From positions 856,614-904,409 of the forward strand of contig NZ_GL982513.1 in NCBI RefSeq assembly GCF_000220255.1: a stretch of DNA of 47,796 nt, given 5' to 3'. Under the pieces are notes generated by a model. It worked only from the letters and a program-made list of their open reading frames with translations. It had not been told where the DNA came from and ran no database searches. Below, piece by piece: positions 8,559 through 15,439 of the stretch. Position numbers and translations under genes: made by a program. Position 1 is the stretch's first letter. Each line of letters begins with the position of its first letter. This stretch comes from Prevotella pallens ATCC 700821 (GTDB lineage Bacteria; Bacteroidota; Bacteroidia; Bacteroidales; Bacteroidaceae).

Positions 8559-9824
8559 TTACTTAACACATACTTTCTTGCCGTTTATAATATAGATTCC
8601 GTGTGAAGGTTGTGTATTGTTTGGCAAGCGTTGTCCGTTAATGGTAAAGATAGTTGTCTGTGTGTTGCTGTCTTGACTAATTATTGTGCTGATACCAGAA
8701 AGGTCGTGCTCTGATATTCTGGTGAAATCTCCCCATTGTTCTGCCTCAGCATATTCATTTCTATGACCTTTAGGCACTTTTAGTTCGCATGCAATTTTGT
8801 CTACATTCTCAAATACTCCAGCGCCCATAGCAGCTCCCTTTAATGGAGTGTCGCGAAGACAAGTAATACATTTTAGTTGTTTACAGCCATCGAAAGTGTA
8901 CATTCCTATCTGTTCCAGACTGGCTGGAAGAGTGATTTCGCTTAATGTTTCGCAACCATTAAAAGCTTCGGCTTCTATACCTTTTAAGTTATCAGGTAGT
9001 TTTATGTTTTTCATTGCTGCGCAACTACCGAATGCCCAAGTGCGAATAAACTCTATGGTTGAAGGTAGCGAAACCTCTTTTAGGGCAGTGCATCTGCTGA
9101 ACATATAGCGTTTAAGTTCGGAGATATTGGCTTTAATGATGGCTTTCTCTAATCCCGTACAATTATAAAAAGCGAAGTCGCCAAGGTCGGTAACAGTTTC
9201 TGGTATGGTTACTTCGTTCATTTTTGAGCAAATACCAAAGGCAAGCATACCAATTTTCTTCAGTGTAGGAGGGAAGTTGATGTTTTTAATTTCGTTGCAC
9301 ATAAAGAACGATGCAGCACCGAGTTCTACTGTTCCTTCTGGAATATCGTAGTTGGTAGCCCTCATATTTGGATACGCAATTAGTTTATTTCCACTTTTAT
9401 CGAAGAGAACTCCGTCTACATCTTTCAATACGGTGTTATTTGCATCTACTGTGATGCGTTTCAGTCCTGTGCACGATAAGAAAACTTGTTCGCCTAAACT
9501 GGTTATGCTGGCAGGCATAGATACCGATGTAACCTGTGTGCAACCTCCAAAAGCATTGTCGCCGATACCAGTTACAGTATATTGTTTACCTTGATAGTTT
9601 ACGTTGGCTGGAATTGCGACATCGCCTTTTATAGGACTATTATACAATGTTCCTGTTGCCTCTAAAAGCTCATCGAGTTCTGTAGTAACTTGTACATATT
9701 GCTTTGTTGCATCTGTTATTTTATAAAAGAGTTTGCCTTCTTGAAAGTCATAATTCTTTTGTTGTGCGCATACCTGCAAGGCTACTGATAGCAGGAATGC
9801 TATAATGGGTAAGGTTTTCCTCAT
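8559..9824 (-). CDS. secreted BspA-like leucine-rich-repeat protein
   Basis: From the ATG at 9824 the protein has 421 residues; the longer frame begins with GTG and is less likely. A signal peptide (MRKTLPIIAFLLSVALQVCAQ) is followed by BspA-type repeats of about 23 residues with the pattern 'IGDNAFGGCTQVTSVSMPASITSLGE', repeated about ten times from residue 80 to 330. The C-terminal ~45 residues end HGIYIINGKKVCVK, the same tail seen on the other secreted proteins here. BspA-like proteins of oral Bacteroidota bind fibronectin, fibrinogen or other bacteria; such a role is inferred. The HU-like gene at 10336-9911 ends about 86 nt upstream with no visible terminator or promoter between, so the two may be one operon. 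Confidence 0.9.
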   Translation of the reverse strand: MRKTLPIIAFLLSVALQVCAQQKNYDFQEGKLFYKITDATKQYVQVTTELDELLEATGTLYNSPIKGDVAIPANVNYQGKQYTVTGIGDNAFGGCTQVTSVSMPASITSLGEQVFLSCTGLKRITVDANNTVLKDVDGVLFDKSGNKLIAYPNMRATNYDIPEGTVELGAASFFMCNEIKNINFPPTLKKIGMLAFGICSKMNEVTIPETVTDLGDFAFYNCTGLEKAIIKANISELKRYMFSRCTALKEVSLPSTIEFIRTWAFGSCAAMKNIKLPDNLKGIEAEAFNGCETLSEITLPASLEQIGMYTFDGCKQLKCITCLRDTPLKGAAMGAGVFENVDKIACELKVPKGHRNEYAEAEQWGDFTRISEHDLSGISTIISQDSNTQTTIFTINGQRLPNNTQPSHGIYIINGKKVCVK

Positions 9825-9910
9825 AGTTGTTTTTTTGTTTTTTGCCACTTGTGTGGCGATAGTTTCTTTTAAGTTTATTCTTGCAACTTTTTCTTTACGG
9901 AAGAGGATTA

Positions 9911-10336
9911 TTATTCTTCTTCGTCTTCAGGGTCAGCCCACACAACTTGTACGCCCGACGCAAAGTCTTGTGTGCTTTTGCGAGTTTTAGGGTCGCGACG
10001 GCTTGCTGGTAAAAATTTACACTTCACTCCTTTTACATTCTTTTTAATGTCGAAGTCTTCTTTGTTTTCTACTGGGTCGCTTTCTACAGTTAGATGAAAT
10101 CGACCTAATCCATCGAGTACAACAGTGTTACCAAGACTTAGATTGTAGCTAATTTCGTCTACTAAAGCCATAATAATACCTGTAACTTCGCCACGTGTAA
10201 ACGATGTGTTTGACTGGATAGCAGCAGCAAGATCGGCTGTTGATGTTTCTCCGTTGCTTACTACTCGTGCATGCCGTTTACCACCTCGATTTGCCTCTTT
10301 AAACTTGCTTTGTTGTAGTCTGATACTTATTGCCAT
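9911..10336 (-). CDS. HU-family DNA-binding protein with acidic C-terminal end
   Basis: A 141-residue HU-like protein of the Bacteroidota class. The N-terminus is basic (KFKEANRGGKRHARVV), then come the two helices (DLAAAIQSNTSFTRGEVTGI) and VVLDGLGRFHL, the start of the DNA-gripping arm, followed by CKFLPASRRDPKT. The end is strongly acidic (DPEDEEE). HU proteins bend and compact DNA. It shares architecture with the HU-like protein at 2665-3129 but is only distantly similar, and both lie beside LRR protein genes. A consensus promoter lies just upstream at 10374-10404. It is probably co-transcribed with the downstream LRR gene. Confidence 0.88.
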   Translation of the reverse strand: MAISIRLQQSKFKEANRGGKRHARVVSNGETSTADLAAAIQSNTSFTRGEVTGIIMALVDEISYNLSLGNTVVLDGLGRFHLTVESDPVENKEDFDIKKNVKGVKCKFLPASRRDPKTRKSTQDFASGVQVVWADPEDEEE

Positions 10337-10373
10337 AAAGTTCTGCTTTGTTTATTTTGTTTTATTTTGCGTG

Positions 10374-10404
10374 CAAATATACGTAAATTATGTGCAAATA
10401 GCAA
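10374..10404 (-). promoter_or_regulatory. promoter of the HU-like gene at 9911
   Basis: On the minus strand TATATTTG (10381-10374) is preceded by TTG (10404-10402) with a 20-nt gap, fitting the Bacteroidota -33/-7 pattern. The leader to the ATG at 10336 would be about 30 nt. Confidence 0.6.
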
Positions 10405-10463
10405 GAAAGATATAGGAAAGCAAAGACCACCGCAGCGTGTATCCATGCAAAAAAATATTGCTT

Positions 10464-11339
10464 TTATTGTTTTACTACCTTCTTATTGTTAATAATGTAT
10501 ATGCCTTTTGGCAATTTATTTAAGTTGTCAGATACACGAACTCCACTAAGTGTATAGGGATTTTGATTGGTCGTATTCACAATTGGCGTATTGATGGAAG
10601 CTGGATCTGGCGCGATAGTTACCCAATCTGTTACGACCTTATTGTCTTTTCCAAATAATGTGTAGTAAGTATATTCACCATCTTGAAACTCTTTCCAATA
10701 TGCACCTGCAGGTCCAGTAACATCACAATCTCTGAACTCAGGCTTATTATCCCATACCCAACTGATACTACCAGCATATTGATCGTCGCTCATACCTTCG
10801 CCTTTGACGCGTACATTGCAATGGTTAAATATCCAATAGCCGTCACACAGTCCGTATTCTCCTGCACAAACTTCCAAAGTACAATCATTCACGGTGATAG
10901 AACCTCGATTAAAGATGCCTTTCTGATAGTCTTTATTACTTGCTGTAGTTGACGCATTTATTATAAGGCTACCGTTACCCGTAAAAATAATACTATTGTC
11001 CTTACCATTCCATAATCCTACACTCTTCTCTGCAGTAACGGAGTTGTTACCAATGAGATGAATTGTCAATTTCTCACCGAGATTATAGATGCCTACTCCA
11101 TAAATAGTCTCTGCCGTATTATGGATAGTTACATTGTCAAGTGTAAGAGTTTTGGTAGCAGGGTCATACTTAGCATTTCCTTTCACACCATCAATAACAG
11201 AAAGATCGTTGCAGTTGTCAGAGGTAACTTGTGCACCGGCAATTATTAATTCATAATCTTCTGTCTGCGCCTGTGCCATACCTGTCCACATTGTCGCTAC
11301 TATAGCGAAAACGAATGTGAGTAATGCTTTTTTCTTCAT
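10464..11339 (-). CDS. secreted beta-rich repeat protein, paralog A of a tandem pair
   Basis: A 291-residue protein with a signal peptide over residues 1-24 (ends AQAQ). Residues 25-75 contain YELIIAGAQVTSDNCNDLS followed by YDPATKTLTLDNVTI, a unit also present in the neighbouring paralog; the centre has repeated short strands such as LTIHLIGNN and SIIFTGNGSLIIN that suggest a beta-helix. The C-terminus ends YTLSGVRVSDNLNKLPKGIYIINNKKVVKQ (given here in part: LPKGIYIINNKKVVKQ), the sorting-like tail. No enzymatic motif is visible. Its 5' and 3' ends are very similar to the gene at 11486-12301 while the middle has diverged. It starts 146 nt after the end of that gene; a weak terminator hairpin lies between, so the two may still be partly co-transcribed. 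Confidence 0.82.
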   Translation of the reverse strand: MKKKALLTFVFAIVATMWTGMAQAQTEDYELIIAGAQVTSDNCNDLSVIDGVKGNAKYDPATKTLTLDNVTIHNTAETIYGVGIYNLGEKLTIHLIGNNSVTAEKSVGLWNGKDNSIIFTGNGSLIINASTTASNKDYQKGIFNRGSITVNDCTLEVCAGEYGLCDGYWIFNHCNVRVKGEGMSDDQYAGSISWVWDNKPEFRDCDVTGPAGAYWKEFQDGEYTYYTLFGKDNKVVTDWVTIAPDPASINTPIVNTTNQNPYTLSGVRVSDNLNKLPKGIYIINNKKVVKQ

Positions 11340-11448
11340 AATTCTTTTGTTTTAATTGTGAATAATAAAATGAATTATTCTGTTGGCTTTAACCCTTATA
11401 TGAGCGAAGTGTATTGTTAGGTAAGTATAGGATAATAGAAAGAGTATT

Positions 11449-11475
11449 ACTCCGCACCGTAGAAAGATGCGGAGT
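11449..11475 (-). terminator. hairpin between the tandem paralogs
   Basis: ACTCCGCA at 11449-11456 pairs perfectly with TGCGGAGT at 11468-11475. It lies 11 nt after the stop of the upstream paralog. The following minus-strand sequence (aatactcttt) is only moderately T-rich. Confidence 0.5.
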
Positions 11476-11485
11476 TAAGTTGCTT

Positions 11486-12301
11486 TTACTGTTTAACCAC
11501 TTTCTTACCGTTTACAATGTATATGCCTTTTGGCAATTTGTTTAGGTTGTTAGAAAGGCGCACACCGCTAAGTGTGTAGATACTTTGCTGTGTATTGTTG
11601 GTGTGAGCAACAGGAGTTTCAATGGCTGTTGCATCTTTAACAATAACAACTTTGTCGGTAACTTTTTCTCCGTCTAATGCGATGCAGTGCATATCTTCAT
11701 CGAACGCTGCTCCTGAAGGTTCTGAAATTTTACAACCAATTAGCGAGAGAGAAGCAAAGTCGCAGATAGAACCTTTATCTGTTCCTTCTGCAGTTACATT
11801 AGCATTCTTAATAACAAGTTTTTCGGTTGTTCCGTTATATCCAGCAATACCATATTCTGAGCTTTTTACCTTTACATTGCAATCGTCTATGGTTAAATTA
11901 CTTTTGTTGGCGTAAATAGCACAGTTTTTTTGGCTTTCAGCTTCCAAAGAACCGCCGCCTGTGATGGTAACAGCACCCTCGTACAGAATAGTCGAGTTGT
12001 TCTCTGAACATAGATAGTTGTCGCCTATAACCTTTATTGTCAGACCATCTATTTTAGACGAGATGGCATTCTTGTATTTATCTACCTTGATAGATGCATT
12101 CTTCAGCGTGAGCGTCTTCGTAGCATTGTCGTACTTTACAGTTCCGCTCACACCTGTAATAAACGACAGGTCGTTGCAATTGCGTGATGTTACTTGTACA
12201 AGTGCAATTGTAAGGTCGTAATACTCTTGAGCCTGCATTGCTGTTGTCCACATTGTCGCCATAATGACGAGCATAAAAGAAAGTAATGTTCTTTTTTTCA
12301 T
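11486..12301 (-). CDS. secreted beta-rich repeat protein, paralog B of a tandem pair
   Basis: A 271-residue exported protein with a signal peptide ending MQAQ at about residue 25. It begins its mature part with YDLTIALVQVTSRNCNDLS and YDNATKTLTLKNASI, matching paralog A, then has a run of strand-like repeats (LTIKVIGDN, GAVTITGGGSLEAES, LTIDDCNVKVKSS, LVIKNANVTAEG) consistent with a beta-helix. The end LPKGIYIVNGKKVVKQ is nearly identical to paralog A. Function is not known; surface display is inferred from both ends. It has its own well-formed promoter at 12465-12495, which sits inside an inverted repeat. Confidence 0.82.
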   Translation of the reverse strand: MKKRTLLSFMLVIMATMWTTAMQAQEYYDLTIALVQVTSRNCNDLSFITGVSGTVKYDNATKTLTLKNASIKVDKYKNAISSKIDGLTIKVIGDNYLCSENNSTILYEGAVTITGGGSLEAESQKNCAIYANKSNLTIDDCNVKVKSSEYGIAGYNGTTEKLVIKNANVTAEGTDKGSICDFASLSLIGCKISEPSGAAFDEDMHCIALDGEKVTDKVVIVKDATAIETPVAHTNNTQQSIYTLSGVRLSNNLNKLPKGIYIVNGKKVVKQ

Positions 12302-12454
12302 AATCTTTTGTTTTAATGTTTTATAATTAGATGAACTGTATTGTCTGGGTTTAAACTGCTCTAATAGAGTAGGGCAGACAGTTTGAGAGTCTTTAGGTAT
12401 TATACCGCTGATAGTTTTATTGTATCGTTGGTTAGAAGGTTGTTAATAGCTAGA

Positions 12455-12502
12455 CTATCGCTTGCAAATGTAAATCTTTTTTTTGAAAACAGCAAGCGAT
12501 AG
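12455..12502 (-). promoter_or_regulatory. promoter framed by an 11-bp inverted repeat
   Basis: On the minus strand TTG (12495-12493), a 20-nt gap and TACATTTG (12472-12465) form a consensus promoter for the paralog at 12301-11486, leaving a leader of about 155 nt. CTATCGCTTGC at 12455-12465 and its exact complement at 12492-12502 bracket it. The repeat could be an operator, or the terminator of the TonB-receptor gene that ends at 12540. Confidence 0.6.
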
Positions 12503-12539
12503 CCAATAAAAGTGAAAATGTGTTGATAGAGCTGTGTGC

Positions 12540-14891
12540 TTAATACATTAGTTTTATTCCGATGTAGAAGCAACGTGGGAGCGATGGTCCATAGATATAG
12601 GAGGCATCGCGGTTCCACCCTTTGTCTAAATCGCGTTGGTAAGTGTTGCCTATATTCTGAATGCCTGCATTGAGTTGTGCTTTTACTTGTTTGTAAATAT
12701 CGAGATTGTAGCTTGCTTTCAAACTTAGTGTGAAGAATGATGGTGTTTGCACTGCTATTGGCTTTTCTACTCCTGAGCCTGCTGCGTGCCCTACGAGCAT
12801 ACTTCCATTGTAGTTGCCAGAGAGTGCTATGGACAGATGCTTAGTGGGCGACGACTGCACCGTGAAGTAACCATATATGTTTGGTGTACGCAAGAATTTC
12901 TTTTCGGCTGGTGCGTCTTCGTCCCATTCTACGGCTTCTTTGTATTGGCTACGTTGTACGGTGAGTCCGCTTTGCATAGATATCCATTTTGAGTATACGG
13001 CTTTTCCTTCTATATTCATACCCCAGACGGTGGCTTGATTGGCATTGAAGCGTTCGAGAATGCGAATGCCGTTTTCGTCGTGTTCGTTTAAAACTCGTTG
13101 AGCAAATACGTTGTTTAGGTGTGTATAGAAGGTTTCTATTAAGATGTTGGTTTGCACATTGCCAAAGTTATAGTACATATCGGCTGAGAGGCTTAAGCTG
13201 TTAGAGCGTTCTTCTTTAAGATTCTTTGCTAAATAGGTTTTTATGCGTTCTCCGCCTGCCATACTTGTGTGCAAATCTTCGTCGAATGTTTGTGGTGCAC
13301 GAAATCCGCCTGCATAGGTTAAGCGTAAATGAATGTTTTGTGTTGCATTGAAGCGTAGGTTTGCTCGTGGACTGAAGATGAGGTGGTTTATGAGATTGTG
13401 TTTGTCGAAACGACCGCCTAAGAGTATGCCCCAATGTTCGTTTTTCCATTCGTTTTGAAATAGCATGCTGCTGGTTCGTACGGTTTGTTTGGTTATGGTG
13501 TTGTAGCCGAGTGAGTGGTCGTTTAGTGCGTCGTAAGTGTATTCGGTGCCAAGGGTGAGTTGTGCTGGCATAAAGAAGAGTTGCCCGAAGTTGTGCACAA
13601 ATTGTATTCCTCCCATTAAGTTTGTATCGTGTGTTTTGCTGTATGCTTTTAAGGCTTCTGCTTTGCTTTCGTCTGAGCCATCGCCTGTGCCTCCATAGTA
13701 GCTGTTGCGCGATACGAGTTGGAAAGAGGTGTATGCTGTGAGGTGATTTAGTCCGTTGGGTGTAAAGAGGTCGTAGCTGAGTGAGCCTCCGTTTATATCG
13801 TGGTCGAGCTTTTCGGCTATGTTGGATTCGTGTACAGGTAGGTCTAAGTTGTTACCGCCACGGCGATATTCGTTTAGTGCGTGGTATTGCAGTTTCAGTT
13901 TAGAATAGTTGTTCAGGCGTAGGAAGGCGCCCATTCCAATGGTTTTGTTTATTAGTTTTGGAAGGTCGGTGTAGCCGTCTTGGTCTCTGTCGTAACCTCC
14001 ACGGTTGCGACTTTGTCCGTATACAGAGAATCCTGCTTTGTTGTTGTTTGACACTATGGACGTGTTCACTGTGGTGTTGTTTTCGAATGTTTTTCCTCCT
14101 TCGTAGGCTGTAAAGGTATGTGTTAATTCGGCGTAATTGCTTAATGGTTCTTTTGTAATGATGTTGATGGTTCCGCCTATTGCCGATGAGCCGTATAGTG
14201 CTGAGCCTCCTCCTCGTACCACTTCTACTCGTTCTATCATGTTGGCTGGTATTTGTTCTAATCCGTATACTCCTTGCAGGGCTGAGAATACGGGGCGTGA
14301 ATCGATGAGTATTTGTGAATAGTGTCCGTCTAACCCGTTAATGCGTACTTGCGAGAAGCCACAGTTGGCGCAATTGTCTTCTGTGCGAACGCCTGGTTGA
14401 AAGTTTAGTCCTTGTGCCAGACATGTTGAATTGGTAATGTTGAATGTTCGTGTGTCTATTACGTTTACCAATGTTGGTGCGTTGCGCCTTAGCGATATGC
14501 TTCGGTTTGACGACACTACTACTTCGTCTAAAGCTATTTCGTCGGTTGTTAGCACAAAGTTTATGGTTTGCTTTGTGTTCTTTTCCACTTCTATGGTTTG
14601 CTTTTCGGCGTGGTATCCGGTGGCTCGGGCTTCTATTGTTTGTTTGCCCAGCGGAAGGTCTTCTAAGTGGTAGTAGCCTTCTGCATTGGTAACACTTACA
14701 ATCATAGTTCCTTCCACTTGTACTGCTACGTGTGGTATTGGCTCGCCTGTGGCTTTACTGGTTATGTGTCCTGCTATGTTTGCATTTGTTTTTAGCTCTC
14801 CGTTTGCGTTTGCTGTTATTGGTAGCAGTGTGAGTGTTACAAGCATAATTGTTTTTAGTATATGCTTGGTTTTCTGGTGCAATTGTTTCAT
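12540..14891 (-). CDS. TonB-dependent outer membrane receptor
   Basis: A 783-residue outer membrane receptor. After a signal peptide (to about residue 29) comes a carboxypeptidase-regulatory-like beta domain (IAGHITSKATGEPIPHVAVQ, ending NFVLTTDEI), then a TonB-box-like stretch (LDEVVVSSNR), the plug domain (about 130-240, with VRINGLDGHYSQILIDSRPV and VEVVRGGGSALYGSSAIGG) and a large 22-strand-type barrel ending in an aromatic residue (IGIKLMY). The plug carries an uncommon CANC pair directly before the FSQVRING segment. These receptors import siderophores, haem, cobalamin, metals or glycans using energy from ExbB/ExbD/TonB, which are encoded at 40.8-43.9 kb here. The ligand cannot be assigned; no lipoprotein partner of the SusD or HmuY type is adjacent. 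Confidence 0.93.
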   Translation of the reverse strand: MKQLHQKTKHILKTIMLVTLTLLPITANANGELKTNANIAGHITSKATGEPIPHVAVQVEGTMIVSVTNAEGYYHLEDLPLGKQTIEARATGYHAEKQTIEVEKNTKQTINFVLTTDEIALDEVVVSSNRSISLRRNAPTLVNVIDTRTFNITNSTCLAQGLNFQPGVRTEDNCANCGFSQVRINGLDGHYSQILIDSRPVFSALQGVYGLEQIPANMIERVEVVRGGGSALYGSSAIGGTINIITKEPLSNYAELTHTFTAYEGGKTFENNTTVNTSIVSNNNKAGFSVYGQSRNRGGYDRDQDGYTDLPKLINKTIGMGAFLRLNNYSKLKLQYHALNEYRRGGNNLDLPVHESNIAEKLDHDINGGSLSYDLFTPNGLNHLTAYTSFQLVSRNSYYGGTGDGSDESKAEALKAYSKTHDTNLMGGIQFVHNFGQLFFMPAQLTLGTEYTYDALNDHSLGYNTITKQTVRTSSMLFQNEWKNEHWGILLGGRFDKHNLINHLIFSPRANLRFNATQNIHLRLTYAGGFRAPQTFDEDLHTSMAGGERIKTYLAKNLKEERSNSLSLSADMYYNFGNVQTNILIETFYTHLNNVFAQRVLNEHDENGIRILERFNANQATVWGMNIEGKAVYSKWISMQSGLTVQRSQYKEAVEWDEDAPAEKKFLRTPNIYGYFTVQSSPTKHLSIALSGNYNGSMLVGHAAGSGVEKPIAVQTPSFFTLSLKASYNLDIYKQVKAQLNAGIQNIGNTYQRDLDKGWNRDASYIYGPSLPRCFYIGIKLMY

Positions 14892-14983
14892 TTTTTGTTT
14901 TCTTAATTGTTGTTTTGTTTGTTCTAAAGTATTGAGAACCTTTGTTTTTCGTATAGCTTTTCATTGATGTAAGCTTTACGCTG

Positions 14984-15014
14984 CAAAGGTAGTATCATTG
15001 GTTTGTTTGTGCAA
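14984..15014 (-). promoter_or_regulatory. promoter of the TonB-dependent receptor gene
   Basis: On the minus strand TTG (15014-15012), 20 nt, then TACCTTTG (14991-14984) match the consensus. Transcription would begin near 14977, giving a leader of about 85 nt. The 22-bp palindrome array at 15081-15221 lies about 70 bp upstream. No Fur-box-like palindrome was recognised over the promoter itself. Confidence 0.65.
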
Positions 15015-15080
15015 TACCTAATATTTAGGATTTTGTATGTATTGTGTTTCTACGAAAAGATGCGTGTGATGAGGCTGAAA

Positions 15081-15221
15081 GCTTATTAGCTTTTAGTAAA
15101 TTGTTTATAAGTTTTCTATAAAAAGCTTATAAGCTTTTTTTAATAGCTTATAAGCTTTATGTAGATAGCTTATAAGCTTTTTGCGAATAACTTATAAGCT
15201 TTTTGTTAATAGCTTATAAGC
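15081..15221. repeat. array of seven GCTTATAAGC palindromes at 22-bp spacing
   Basis: Cores begin at 15081, 15103, 15125, 15146, 15168, 15190 and 15212, so five of six steps are exactly 22 bp and one is 21. The inner copies extend to the perfect 14-bp palindrome AAGCTTATAAGCTT. The first two copies and the sixth are degenerate. Linkers are mostly T-rich (TTTTTGnnAAT). The array sits between the terminator at 15337-15372 and the receptor promoter at 14984-15014. The rest of 14892-15439 shows no gene. Confidence 0.92.
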
Positions 15222-15336
15222 TTTTTGCGCTTTCTTTGGTATGTTTTCTTGCTTTGTTAGTGTATATATTTGGTTTTGTGTAGACGTATTTTTCTGGAAA
15301 TCAATGGATGTGTGGAATGGGTGGTGGTATAAAAAG

Positions 15337-15372
15337 ATAAGCAGACACTCGGTTTTTCGAGCATCTGCTTAT
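15337..15372 (-). terminator. terminator of the secreted-protein gene at 15440
   Basis: ATAAGCAGA (15337-15345) pairs with TCTGCTTAT (15364-15372), with an inner CTCG/CGAG stem and a GTTTTT loop. On the minus strand the hairpin is followed by CTTTTTATA. It lies 68 nt after the stop codon. Confidence 0.8.
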
Positions 15373-15439
15373 ATGAATTGTTGTGTATATTGGCTTGTTT
15401 AGCTGCCTTTTGTTTTGTTATTCTTATTATGTAGTTCTA

